Notes: generated from the sequence alone by a model not told the origin. Counted from the first letter of the stretch, positions 8,519-16,485 are shown. The stretch: DNA of 64,000 nt from Flavobacterium sp. CFS9 (GCF_041154745.1 NZ_AP031573.1:1984001-2048000); one strand, 5' to 3'. Translations and numbers: made by a program.

Positions 8519-9751
8519 ATGAAAATGAAATCGTTCTTAAAGAAAACAACCTTTATGGTTTCTGCTGTTACTATGTTTGCTGCAGTCGTAAGCTCTTGCA
8601 GTTCAAAGTCAGATGAAGTAGAAGCCGAAAGTGCACAGCATTTTACAATTGCCAGCTGGACTCAGGATTTGCAATATATCGCATCAGTACCTTCATTGGC
8701 AGAAGGATCTTTAACTTTTAAAGGTAAAGGTATTGAGGCTAACGGATCTCGTTATATCTGGCACAAACAGTATGTTTATTTGATGAACCTTCCGCAGAAA
8801 AAATTCATTCAATACGAAATGGGTAAAGACGGAAGTTTAAAAGAAAAAGGAGCAATACTTACAGACGGAGTGGTTCCGAATTACTTTCAATCCTTGAATA
8901 TTGTAGACGATAATACCATGCTGGTTCTTGGCGGACTGGATATCAATAATGGTACTGTGGGCTGGGCCAGAATCAAACTAAGCGACTTCACGATCGAAGC
9001 AAAAGGAACATTGGCTGTACCTTATGATGCAGCTAAAAAAGGAGTTCAGTTTTCTGTGGGAAGAGCATTTGTAGACAACGGTAAGCTTATTTTGGGAGGT
9101 TATTTTTACGATAACGAATCAAAATCGTATACAGTTGATGGCGTAAGAGCTTTGGTTTACGATTATCCTGCAATGAATAACTTAAAAGTAATCAAAAGTA
9201 CTGCAACTGAAGGTGGAGTGGGTTATGACTACTTAAATTCATTAGACAAAGACGAAGAAGGAAACCATTACTTCGTAGCGAGTGCCGGTAAATTCTGGAC
9301 TGGAGTAGGTGGAAAATCAGGAGTGGTACGTATTAAAAAAGGCGCAGCAGATTTTGATAAAGATTATTTTATTGATGTAACCACACCATTAGGAAAACAA
9401 GCCTGTTTGATGGGAATAAATTATGTGGGTAACGGAATTGCAATTGGTACCGTTCAATACGAAGAGTTAATGACTTCCGTAAGAGACCGTTTAAAAAATG
9501 TAGGACAGTTGGTTAGAATTGATTTGAAAAACAAAACAGTTTCGTTGATTAATACACCTTTAAGCCCAGTTTCAATGGTACGTTCGCCATTGGTATTTAA
9601 AGGGAAATATTATACTGCAATTAGTCCTGTTGATGCTGTAGCTGCAATTTATGAAGTTGATCCTGCTACAGGAGCTTTCAAAAAAGGAACTACTTTAGAT
9701 GGAGGAGGTTCTGTTACAGTTAATTTAATAGCACCACACCCAACAAAATAA
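8519..9751 (+). CDS. DUF4374 lipoprotein of TonB uptake locus
   Basis: A 410-residue secreted lipoprotein: signal peptide with lipobox VSSC (Cys near residue 27), then a beta-rich domain with repeated strands of propeller type (YIWHKQYVYLMNLPQKK, TMLVLGGLDINNG, KLILGGYFYDNES). DUF4374 proteins are encoded beside siderophore-type TonB receptors in Bacteroidota, as here, 19 bp after the receptor gene. The likely role is binding or processing the substrate at the cell surface or in the periplasm. The family call is by resemblance; the biochemical role is not established. Confidence 0.8.
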   Translation: MKMKSFLKKTTFMVSAVTMFAAVVSSCSSKSDEVEAESAQHFTIASWTQDLQYIASVPSLAEGSLTFKGKGIEANGSRYIWHKQYVYLMNLPQKKFIQYEMGKDGSLKEKGAILTDGVVPNYFQSLNIVDDNTMLVLGGLDINNGTVGWARIKLSDFTIEAKGTLAVPYDAAKKGVQFSVGRAFVDNGKLILGGYFYDNESKSYTVDGVRALVYDYPAMNNLKVIKSTATEGGVGYDYLNSLDKDEEGNHYFVASAGKFWTGVGGKSGVVRIKKGAADFDKDYFIDVTTPLGKQACLMGINYVGNGIAIGTVQYEELMTSVRDRLKNVGQLVRIDLKNKTVSLINTPLSPVSMVRSPLVFKGKYYTAISPVDAVAAIYEVDPATGAFKKGTTLDGGGSVTVNLIAPHPTK

Positions 9752-9781
9752 ATATAAACTCAGGTTTTGAATTGAGTAAGT

Positions 9782-9811
9782 ATGGCCGGAAGCAATTCCG
9801 GCCATTTTTTG
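9782..9811 (+). terminator. intrinsic terminator after DUF4374 gene
   Basis: Perfect 10-bp stem ATGGCCGGAA / TTCCGGCCAT with GCAA loop (9782-9805) followed by a T tract. It closes the sigma-FecR-TonB-DUF4374 transcription unit. Confidence 0.9.
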
Positions 9812-9880
9812 TTTTAAAGAAGTTTGAATTGCCCCAGCATTTCAATGACAATGAATTGAAGAAGTAATTTAACCCGTTTG

Positions 9881-10009
9881 TGTCATTTCGACCGGAGGGA
9901 GAAATCACACAAGAAACTCCGCTCCTAGAATCCCAATCTTTGTCAAATTTCGCATGCGATTTACTTCGTCAGTTGTTATCGTTCGAGTCTCTCTCTGGTC
10001 GAAATGACA
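9881..10009. repeat. MITE-like repeat with 13-bp perfect terminal inverted repeats
   Basis: A 129-bp element bounded by TGTCATTTCGACC (9881-9893) and its exact complement GGTCGAAATGACA (9997-10009). The similarity continues inward for about nine more bases with two mismatches. It has no credible coding content, although a 70-codon minus-strand frame runs through it. Its size, termini and intergenic position fit a non-autonomous mobile or palindromic repeat of the kind dispersed in flavobacterial genomes. No clear target-site duplication is visible. The remaining bases of this gap between DUF4374 and OsmC show nothing else. Confidence 0.6.
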
Positions 10010-10108
10010 ATGCGGTAAGGTGAGTTTGTAAAAAACGTCACATTCAGATAAGACTAATTCGCAAACCATATAAAATCTTAACTTCGCAAGAACAAAAAGA
10101 CAATCGTG

Positions 10109-10570
10109 ATGAAACATTTATTCAAGGCAGCCGTAAAATGGACTTTTAAACCAAAAGGCGAAGACGCAACAAAAAGATTTTACATCAAAAGCCATCAGAT
10201 TACCATCGAAGGAAAACCGGTTTTAAATGTTTCGGCAGCGAAAGCTTTTAAAGGAGATCCTGAGTTGTATAATCCTGAAGATTTATTGTTGAGCAGTCTC
10301 GTTTCCTGTCACATGATGTCGTATTTGTATGTATGCGCTCAAAACGGAATAGAAGTTCTGGAATACTCAGATGATGCAGAAGCGACACTTGAAGTCTCTC
10401 CAGACGGAAGCGGGCGTTTTGTTGCCGTTCATCTCAATCCTAAAGTAAAAATCGCAAACGCCGATCAGATTGAACTGGCTAATGGGCTTCATACTAAAGC
10501 CAATCAATTGTGTTTCATTGCCAATTCCTGCAACTTTCCTGTTTCGCATCATGGGAGTTGCGAGGCTTAG
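10109..10570 (+). CDS. OsmC-family peroxiredoxin-like protein
   Basis: A 153-residue cytoplasmic protein of the OsmC/Ohr family, whose members reduce organic peroxides through two cysteines or have related thiol roles. Visible features are the helix SSLVSCHMMSYLYVCAQNG with the first conserved Cys and the C-terminal motif CFIANSCNFPVSHHG with the second, characteristic of the YhfA-like branch. Family length is typical (about 140-160). ATG at 10109 was chosen over an adjacent GTG at 10106. It stands alone between a repeat and a convergent gene. Likely role: oxidative stress defence. Confidence 0.85.
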   Translation: MKHLFKAAVKWTFKPKGEDATKRFYIKSHQITIEGKPVLNVSAAKAFKGDPELYNPEDLLLSSLVSCHMMSYLYVCAQNGIEVLEYSDDAEATLEVSPDGSGRFVAVHLNPKVKIANADQIELANGLHTKANQLCFIANSCNFPVSHHGSCEA

Positions 10571-10648
10571 AACCTGTATTCCTGTTATTGAACTTGTATG
10601 ATTTTAAAGCAACAGCAAATAAGCAGAAGTCTCAACTTTATTTTTATA

Positions 10649-11332
10649 TTATTTTCGGGCAACTTTACTAACCGAATTTTTAATTTTGAACAGTTTCATT
10701 ATTTCATTGGCTTTTTCGATCTGATCAATTCCTTTTAAGGATTGTGCATAGCGGTAATAATGCATAGCCTCTGGATCAGCAGTCATTTCAATAAGCTGGC
10801 CGTAATATTTAGCAGCCGTAACCAGATCACCTTCAAAATAAGCTTTGTCAGCAACTTTTGCGAGCATTTCTGGTGTTTTGTAGCCCTTGTCGATTACTTT
10901 TTTGTAGGTAGTTACAACATCTACGTTGATGTATTTCTGAGGTTCAGTGGGAGCAATTACCGTGACTTTAACAGGGTTAATGACATCGGAAACCGTTTTA
11001 GAAACAGTTTTAGGCTGTAAGCTCTCTTCAGCTATTTTTACTTTTGCTTTTCCATAAATGGGAGTTACTGTTCGGGTGTTGTTCGGACCCAGATTGTAGG
11101 TATCGATCATACTTATTTTTGGAACTTCGTATTGGGTAATTCTTTTTCCAAAAGCCATATGAACGGTTTCTTCAACATAATAACCCACAATAACAAGTCC
11201 GTCTTTAGGGGTGCCGTCCAATAGTAAAGTTGCGTTTTCGATTGCTGTTGGAGTGGGAGCTGAATGCTGACCAAAAGCATTAAACGAAAAAATAGGCACC
11301 ATAGCGAGTAGAAGTGTTGCATACGTTTTCAT
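10649..11332 (-). CDS. secreted protein with C-terminal TPR-like helices
   Basis: A 227-residue exported protein. A signal peptide ends near residue 21 (FNAFGQ). The middle carries a beta-rich segment and a Pro/Val/Lys-rich stretch (about residues 95-140), and the C-terminal third (about 150-220) reads as helices of TPR type: AKVADKAYFEGDLVTAAKYYGQLIEM followed by AMHYYRYAQSLKGIDQIEKANEIMKLF. I do not recognise a named family. TPR repeats suggest protein-protein contacts at the periplasm or outer membrane. The gene is monocistronic as far as can be seen. Confidence 0.65.
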   Translation of the reverse strand: MKTYATLLLAMVPIFSFNAFGQHSAPTPTAIENATLLLDGTPKDGLVIVGYYVEETVHMAFGKRITQYEVPKISMIDTYNLGPNNTRTVTPIYGKAKVKIAEESLQPKTVSKTVSDVINPVKVTVIAPTEPQKYINVDVVTTYKKVIDKGYKTPEMLAKVADKAYFEGDLVTAAKYYGQLIEMTADPEAMHYYRYAQSLKGIDQIEKANEIMKLFKIKNSVSKVARK

Positions 11333-11464
11333 GATGTTTAAATTAGTTTGTTGAAAATATCAAAACTTTACTTAAAGGTACTTATAGTTCTTAGGTATAT
11401 CTTATTTAATCTACCAACGACCTTTTAAAAACGTTAAAACGCTCTTTTGGGCTGCTTAATCCTT

Positions 11465-11743
11465 CTAAATATTCCTGATTTTAAGGCTGGCTTTTTCGAT
11501 TTCCTGATCGGTAAAAGGATCTAAGGCTTTTGCCAGCATTTTACTGGTTTTGATACAGCTGATCATTTTGGTTCGCAGATCGAGATCGTCTCCAATTTCG
11601 GTTTTAAGAATCTCTTCGAAAATCTCGGTTAAATAAGCGGGCTGGTCTCTAAATTCTCCTTCCATCCAGAGTGTCGATAAAAACTGGGCTACAGCAGTTA
11701 TTACGGTATTTTGATCTTTAGGGCTTTGATTTTCTTTTGTCAT
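11465..11743 (-). CDS. small hypothetical helical protein
   Basis: A 92-residue acidic, predicted helical protein (AVAQFLSTLWMEGEFRDQPAYLTEIFEEIL…) with no signal peptide or membrane segment. ATG at 11743 was chosen; the frame opens 20 codons earlier but that part is basic and low in similarity to the rest. No family recognised. It stands head to head with the XRE regulator gene at 11910, sharing a 166-bp intergenic region, so the regulator may control it. Confidence 0.55.
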   Translation of the reverse strand: MTKENQSPKDQNTVITAVAQFLSTLWMEGEFRDQPAYLTEIFEEILKTEIGDDLDLRTKMISCIKTSKMLAKALDPFTDQEIEKASLKIRNI

Positions 11744-11897
11744 GGCGTTAAGTTTATGATTAATAATTATACGAAAAAACGTACTTTTGTTTGATAGGCG
11801 CAATTAAAGAATAGATTGTACTGTACCGAATCATTTTTAGCGGTATTACACGGCACTAAATCTGTTTTTTACGATGCGTGTTATCATACTTAATTAT

Positions 11898-11905
11898 TAT
11901 CTTTG
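11898..11905 (+). promoter_or_regulatory. -7 box directly before XRE regulator start
   Basis: TATCTTTG fits the TAnnTTTG consensus and ends only 4 bp before the ATG at 11910. Transcription would begin at or very near the start codon, so the message may be leaderless. No TTG -33 element is visible at the usual distance. Confidence 0.4.
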
Positions 11906-11909
11906 AATT

Positions 11910-12311
11910 ATGAGCACATTAACGAAACCAAATCATATAGGGCGAAAAATTAGCCGTATTCGTGAACTTAGAGACATGAAGCAGGAAGCATTGGCGCAAG
12001 CGTTAGGAACAAACCAACAAGCTATCTCTGCTATGGAAAACAGTGAGACTATTGACGAAGAAAAACTTGTAGAAGTTGCAAAAGCACTTGGTGTAACGGC
12101 AGAAGCTATTAAAAATTTCTCTGAAGAAAATATGATTAATTATTTCAACACCTTTAATGATACTGATTTTAGCAATAGCCAAGGAGCTTTCAGTCAAAAT
12201 CATCAATGCTCATTCAACCCCCTCGATAAAGTAGTAGAACTTTACGAACGTTTGGTTCAGGCAGAGAAAGAGAAAGTAGAATATTTAGAAAAATTATTGA
12301 AAGGGAAGTAA
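11910..12311 (+). CDS. XRE-family helix-turn-helix regulator
   Basis: A 133-residue DNA-binding protein. Residues 10-65 form an HTH_3 domain (GRKISRIRELRDMKQEALAQ, LGTNQQAISAMENSETID, EEKLVEVAKALGVT). The C-terminal tail (about 105-133, LVQAEKEKVEYLEKLLKGK) looks like a short coiled coil, suitable for dimerisation. The middle is Asn/Phe/Ser-rich and probably flexible. Proteins of this layout are common in Flavobacterium; targets are unknown. A strong terminator follows at 12343. Confidence 0.85.
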   Translation: MSTLTKPNHIGRKISRIRELRDMKQEALAQALGTNQQAISAMENSETIDEEKLVEVAKALGVTAEAIKNFSEENMINYFNTFNDTDFSNSQGAFSQNHQCSFNPLDKVVELYERLVQAEKEKVEYLEKLLKGK

Positions 12312-12342
12312 TTCTTTTTTAAACTTATCATTTATATAAAAG

Positions 12343-12370
12343 AGAGGTCTCGTTTGAGATCTCTTTTTTT
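12343..12370 (+). terminator. intrinsic terminator after XRE gene
   Basis: Stem AGAGGTCTC / GAGATCTCT (9 bp with one G-T pair, loop GTTT) followed by seven T residues. Confidence 0.85.
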
Positions 12371-12400
12371 GTTTTAGCTTGTCTGTTTACCTTTTAAAGT

Positions 12401-12520
12401 TTTTGAAACAAAATTGAAACTAAAAATATTTTGTTACGCTTTTTGAAACAAAATTGAAATTTTTTAAAAAATGTTACAGCTTTTGTAACAAATTGGAATA
12501 AAATAAAAATTTGTTACAGC
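12401..12520. repeat. three tandem 40-bp repeats
   Basis: Three imperfect 40-bp units start at 12401, 12441 and 12481, each beginning TTTTGAAACA or TTTTGTAACA and ending around GTTAC(A)GC. Units 1 and 2 are most alike in the first half, units 2 and 3 in the second. Each unit holds a TGTAACA/TGTTACA-type inverted pair, clearest in unit 3, so each could fold or act as a protein-binding site. They lie between the XRE gene terminator and the DyP gene end. No spacers, so not CRISPR. Confidence 0.75.
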
Positions 12521-12558
12521 TTCCTTGCGTAAACCTTTGGGCACTTTGCGGTTAAAAT
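12521..12558. repeat. dispersed TTGCG-type repeat, copy 1
   Basis: CCTTGCGTAAACCTTTG followed by a CTTTGCGGTTAAAA block. Related copies are found at about 12700-12735, 15198-15235 and 55404-55452, all close to 3' ends of minus-strand genes. Between copies 1 and 2 lie degenerate inverted words of the ACGGATT / AATCCG type, another common low-information flavobacterial repeat. Confidence 0.5.
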
Positions 12559-12696
12559 AGCACACGGATTGTACGGATTCGTTTCACGAAAGCACGGATC
12601 AGCGCGGATTTTTTTATTATTGATTACAGAATAATTCTTCTTCCTAAGAAATCCGTTTTTATCAGCGTCTTCGCAAAGCGAACCTGCATAATCCGC

Positions 12697-12829
12697 GTTC
12701 CTTGCGTAAACCTTTGCATTCTTTGCGGTTAAAAAAAAGCGCTACAATTTTCATTGCAGCGTTTCTTTAGTCTTAAAATTCTAAGGTAATTATACCCCTA
12801 ATTTCTCAGTAAGATCAAAAGGAATTCTC
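12697..12829 (-). pseudogene. fossil 3' end of a bleomycin-hydrolase-like peptidase gene
   Basis: This stretch matches 15195-15329 nearly base for base: the TTGCG repeat, the terminator hairpin, the CTAAGGTAATTATAC block and the last codons of the C1 peptidase gene. Read on the minus strand, 12829 downward encodes RIPFDLTEKLGV followed by TAA, compared with GIPSDLAKKLGV and TAA in the intact gene. The remnant begins 4 bp after the DyP stop codon. It implies that a second, tandem peptidase gene once ended here and that its body has been lost or replaced. Confidence 0.75.
12738..12767 (-). terminator. intrinsic terminator after DyP gene
   Basis: On the minus strand a CGCTGCAAT / ATTGTAGCG stem with GAAA loop is followed by a run of eight T residues (plus-strand AAAAAAAA at 12731-12738). 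It is a duplicate of the terminator after the C1 peptidase gene. Confidence 0.75.
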
Positions 12830-12832
12830 AAT

Positions 12833-14350
12833 CTATGATGAGGGCGGAATTTTTCCTTCTGCAATATATTTTAAACCAGTAATTCCCGGTAAAAACAAAT
12901 ACAAACTTCCATCAGTACGAATGAAACGGGTCAGACCAGGAACTTCGTTATAGGTATCGTTTTTATTGAAAGCAAAAATGGAATCATAAGGATTGGCATC
13001 TGAAACCTGCGGACCAAACAGAGGATCAACACCGCTGTAATTTGGAGAATCATCGGGATTTCTGAAACCGCCCATTTCTAACCAGAGCTTCGTAACGAAA
13101 CGAAATTGAAAATCGAGAACCGCTCCAATAAACAATCCAACGAGTCCTCTTTGTATACCGGCTTTTTCATTAGGATCGTATACGGGACCATAAGGCGAAG
13201 CGCGTCTTACAATTCTGTGGGTTTCGGCATTGTTACTGTTTCCGGTTACATTAAAATCATCCCGCGGGTTTGCTCTTCGTATGTGCGCTGCATACGGACA
13301 CTTTAACCCATCTTCATCACTGCTTTGATCGCCCTGCTGGTTGGGACTTGGTGCTAAATAATTGAAGTTCGTAAAATTGAAATTTTTAGAGCTTGGCTCT
13401 CCCAAAGTTTTATCTTCTTTGTCAGGAGAGACCACAAGAGGTGTGCCATCGCGCCAGCGTCCGCACATTTTGGCAGCCATTAATTCGGGTGACGTTTTAG
13501 GGTCTGAATGGATGAATTTGTTGAACTTCGCTTCATCCTGATACAATAATCTAAATGCCGCAAAGGAACCGTTTACCAAAAGGGGATGTGCATTATAATC
13601 ATCGGCATCCGAACTTATTACAAAACGATCCAGAGGAACTTTTGGTCTGTCGTCGATACTGCTTATTCCCATTAATTTTTTTAGTTTGGGTTTGTTCCAT
13701 ATAATATCATCAATACGCGGCTGAGATAAACTGTCCCGATAACCAAAATGTACATAATCTGAATTACCATCAACCGTTATAGGATCTGAATCCTGATAGT
13801 ATACCGGAATTACAGCTGCTCCCGACGTTGTTTTGGGAATCATTTGCAACAAATCGGCATAATATTTTTCTCTGTTTTCGGGTGTTAAAGTAAAAAGCGT
13901 TAACTGAATATGAAGATCGCTACCATCTGGCTCCGGTTTTTGCTTTGGTATCCAGCCTCCGTTTTTCCACCAGTTAGCCGGAGCACTTTCGTCTGTGTCT
14001 CCCATTTCGGGTGCGTCAGCAATAGCTCCCTTTTTAAAGGAAGCAAAGACTTCTGCACTTGAATCATCACTTATTTCGTTACAATTGGCTGCTCCTATGA
14101 GTTTTTCTAAACCCCAATACGTAAACCCGATATTCAGACAATAATTGGGTTTAATCATATTTTTCCAGGGTTCAGCAGTGGTAATATGCAAACCTTTGGG
14201 ATTGTTTTGTGAAGCAAGACCGGCACAGAGTTTTTTGGCTCCATTAACGTCTTTTATGCTTAGAATAATGTACCTGATATGCGGAAAATTATACCCTTTG
14301 AGTATTAATCCCTGCACATCATTCATCTCAGCCTGATTTGAATTGCTCAT
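12833..14350 (-). CDS. DyP-type haem peroxidase
   Basis: A 505-residue protein of the Dyp-type peroxidase superfamily, which oxidises bulky dyes, phenolics or other substrates with peroxide through haem. Visible motifs are GYRDS (about residues 195-205, the position of the GxxDG signature, with the last Gly replaced by Ser), the proximal His in CPYAAHIRRANPRDD, and the conserved Arg region HRIVRRASPYGP. It lacks a signal peptide and a Tat motif, so it is cytoplasmic or exported by another route. No C-terminal encapsulin-targeting tail is seen. The neighbour at 14375 lies 24 bp upstream and is probably co-transcribed. Confidence 0.88.
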   Translation of the reverse strand: MSNSNQAEMNDVQGLILKGYNFPHIRYIILSIKDVNGAKKLCAGLASQNNPKGLHITTAEPWKNMIKPNYCLNIGFTYWGLEKLIGAANCNEISDDSSAEVFASFKKGAIADAPEMGDTDESAPANWWKNGGWIPKQKPEPDGSDLHIQLTLFTLTPENREKYYADLLQMIPKTTSGAAVIPVYYQDSDPITVDGNSDYVHFGYRDSLSQPRIDDIIWNKPKLKKLMGISSIDDRPKVPLDRFVISSDADDYNAHPLLVNGSFAAFRLLYQDEAKFNKFIHSDPKTSPELMAAKMCGRWRDGTPLVVSPDKEDKTLGEPSSKNFNFTNFNYLAPSPNQQGDQSSDEDGLKCPYAAHIRRANPRDDFNVTGNSNNAETHRIVRRASPYGPVYDPNEKAGIQRGLVGLFIGAVLDFQFRFVTKLWLEMGGFRNPDDSPNYSGVDPLFGPQVSDANPYDSIFAFNKNDTYNEVPGLTRFIRTDGSLYLFLPGITGLKYIAEGKIPPSS

Positions 14351-14374
14351 CTTTTATCGCAATAAGATTAAGAA

Positions 14375-15049
14375 TTATTTGCAATCCGGTTTTTGGGCTT
14401 TTGGAAAACTATAAGTGACATCACTTGGAGCAGGTGGCCATATTTCACTGGCTTTTGGATATTTATCAATAATCTTGGCGACTGTAAGACCCGGGAAATT
14501 GGTGCCAAAAGTATATTTTCCGTTTTTATCGCCGGCAGAAAAAACAGGATCTCCAAAATTATAACGCATCAGGAAACAAAAGAATGCTGCTGCATTTTTT
14601 TTAACCCCTTTCTTTTTGATGATATATCTTGCTGAGGTTGGTCCGTCCGGGTCTACGCCGGGAATTCCTGTTTCATCTATTAAATGTAACAGCCCATTTA
14701 AACCATTTACTACGGCGTCAATTTCAAAAAAAGCATTGATATAAGCATCAAATTGCCCGTCATAGATTGACATTACCACCATTACGTCTTTTCCCGGAAA
14801 AGATTGAAATCCCGGAACCGGAATTCCCGGAGTAGGTTTTCCGTCTTCTTGTGCATAAATCGTAAAATAATGAACGCCGGTTGTTTTGCGGAGATCTCCG
14901 TTTGGTGCTGTTGCAGGAGCTGCAGCTTCTCTAATTAGCTGTGAAGCTTTTAGTGCCTCTGCCAAAAGGCCTTTTTTTAACGGAAGAAATAAAAATAGCA
15001 AATGCTGTTGCTCTGTAATAGGTACTGTAATTACTTGTGATGTTGACAT
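14375..15049 (-). CDS. unknown DyP-linked protein, possible ferredoxin-like fold
   Basis: A 224-residue protein without signal peptide or membrane segment. I do not recognise a named family. The middle reads like the ferredoxin-like half of DyP or chlorite-dismutase-type domains: VHYFTIYAQEDG, then VMVVMSIYDGQFDAYINAFFEI, a pattern like the FDGDFDAYL segment found in some peroxidase-associated proteins. It lies immediately upstream of the DyP gene on the same strand, so a joint role is likely. The haem-ligand motif CPYAAHIRR is absent, which argues against it being an active peroxidase itself. Confidence 0.55.
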   Translation of the reverse strand: MSTSQVITVPITEQQHLLFLFLPLKKGLLAEALKASQLIREAAAPATAPNGDLRKTTGVHYFTIYAQEDGKPTPGIPVPGFQSFPGKDVMVVMSIYDGQFDAYINAFFEIDAVVNGLNGLLHLIDETGIPGVDPDGPTSARYIIKKKGVKKNAAAFFCFLMRYNFGDPVFSAGDKNGKYTFGTNFPGLTVAKIIDKYPKASEIWPPAPSDVTYSFPKAQKPDCK

Positions 15050-15194
15050 GTTTTAATAGTTGATTTGATTATCCTACTCTGTTCAGGCTTTTCGGAGGTG
15101 CCTCTTAATGACTTAAGCAACACGAATGTATGGATACTAAAAACAACTCATCCAAGTACTTATACCTGATTTAGGCAAAAAAATAGCGCTTAAC

Positions 15195-15270
15195 GTTCCT
15201 TGCGTCAACCTTTACGTATTTTGCGGTAAAAAAAAAGCGCCACAATTTTCATTGCAGCGCTTCTTTATTT
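15195..15270 (-). terminator. terminator after C1 peptidase gene, with TTGCG repeat
   Basis: On the minus strand the stem GCGCTGCAAT / ATTGTGGCGC (GAAA loop, plus-strand 15236-15260) is followed by nine T residues. The adjoining plus-strand block CCTTGCGTCAACCTTT (about 15198) belongs to the TTGCG repeat family. The whole unit is duplicated at 12697-12829. Confidence 0.85.
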
Positions 15271-15288
15271 TTTAAAACTCTAAGGTAA

Positions 15289-16485
15289 TTATACTCCTAA
15301 TTTCTTAGCAAGATCAGAAGGAATTCCTCCTTTGTTTACCATTAAAGCAGTCGTTTTGTATTTCACGAAGTTTTTAGTTACAAACAAGAAACCTTTGTAA
15401 TCGTTTGTTTCTCCCCATGAGTTTTTAACGATGTAATATTCTTTTCCGGTTTGATCTTTGGCTAAACCAATGATGTGCATTCCGTGATCATCTGTTGTAG
15501 TGTAGTTGTCAAATGCTGTCTGACGCATTTCCGGTGTGATTTCCGGTTCAGCTTTTGGTCCGTTGAACATGTCTGCTTTTTCTTCAGCCGTCATGTCGTC
15601 GAATTTTTTAGTAGCTACATAAGCTACACCATTTTTCCAGCTAAAGCTTTTTTCGCTTACGTCAGTTGCCCATGCTACAGTGTATCCTTTTTTCAAAGCA
15701 TTGTCAATAACATCAGTCATGTCGTTTACTTTTACGTTGTAAACCTGATCAAACGACCAGTTGTCCGGTACCATCATAGTTGTTTTTTGGTAGTACGGAG
15801 AAGTCGTGAAAGATGACATTTCGATATACTCATCAGGATTGATTCCTACTACTTCTTTAGCAAAAGATTGCGGAGTATAGTTTTTTCCTTTATAAGTAAA
15901 GTTTTCAGGAGTTTTTCCTAAATAAGAGTCGATCACAGCAGCGTATGCTTTTTGCCAGTTTGGAGTTAATTCTCCGTTTGGATTTTTCACTACAGCAGCC
16001 AAAACTCCTTCGATAAGAGCGGCCATTTCGCCAAATTTATTTTTGTCGGTTCCGTAGTTTAATCCTGTGTAAACTTCTCTCGGAACGGTTCCGTATTTTT
16101 TATACATATTAATTACATCGTGTAATGCACCACCGTCGCCTAAGCTAACTGCACCGTGCATACGTACGTAATTGATTCCTTTTTCAACATAAACGTTTCT
16201 TGCCGAAAAAATCTGAGACAATTCAACCGGTTGTTTTCCTAAACGAATCATTTCTGATTCTAAGAAAGAATTGGTTGAATAACTCCAGCACGTTCCTGAT
16301 GAACCTTGTGCTTTTACCGAAGTAGTTCCAAGATTAATAACTTCAGTGAATTTAAAGCTATCTTTACTTTTTTCGCTTGCATTCATTTTTAGTGAATTCA
16401 CTAAAATGTCTTGTGCAAAACAGCCAGTTGCGCCAACAAAAAATACAGAAGCTGCCAGTACTGATTTGAATGAAAATGTATTCAT
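15289..16485 (-). CDS. secreted C1B cysteine peptidase (bleomycin-hydrolase-like)
   Basis: A 398-residue exported papain-superfamily peptidase. A signal peptide (residues 1-25, ending CFAQ) is followed by the catalytic segment GSSGTCWSYSTNSFLESEM (active Cys about residue 67), the His motif DHGMHIIGLA and KNSWGETNDYKGF (active Asn). These match the PepC/bleomycin hydrolase subfamily, which is usually cytoplasmic; export here is a Bacteroidota variation. It would act as an aminopeptidase or peptidase in the periplasm or at the cell surface. A fossil of a second copy's 3' end lies at 12697-12829. Confidence 0.88.
   Translation of the reverse strand: MNTFSFKSVLAASVFFVGATGCFAQDILVNSLKMNASEKSKDSFKFTEVINLGTTSVKAQGSSGTCWSYSTNSFLESEMIRLGKQPVELSQIFSARNVYVEKGINYVRMHGAVSLGDGGALHDVINMYKKYGTVPREVYTGLNYGTDKNKFGEMAALIEGVLAAVVKNPNGELTPNWQKAYAAVIDSYLGKTPENFTYKGKNYTPQSFAKEVVGINPDEYIEMSSFTTSPYYQKTTMMVPDNWSFDQVYNVKVNDMTDVIDNALKKGYTVAWATDVSEKSFSWKNGVAYVATKKFDDMTAEEKADMFNGPKAEPEITPEMRQTAFDNYTTTDDHGMHIIGLAKDQTGKEYYIVKNSWGETNDYKGFLFVTKNFVKYKTTALMVNKGGIPSDLAKKLGV

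Noticed and set aside
9905..10117. 70-codon minus-strand reading frame
   Set aside because: It runs through the inverted-repeat element and its end overlaps the OsmC start; the residues come from repeat sequence, so it is not a credible gene.
12401..12520. CRISPR array from the three 40-bp repeats
   Set aside because: Units are contiguous without spacers, diverge from each other, and no cas genes lie nearby.
12833..14350. Encapsulin cargo role for the DyP peroxidase
   Set aside because: No encapsulin gene nearby and the C-terminus (EGKIPPSS) does not resemble a targeting tail.
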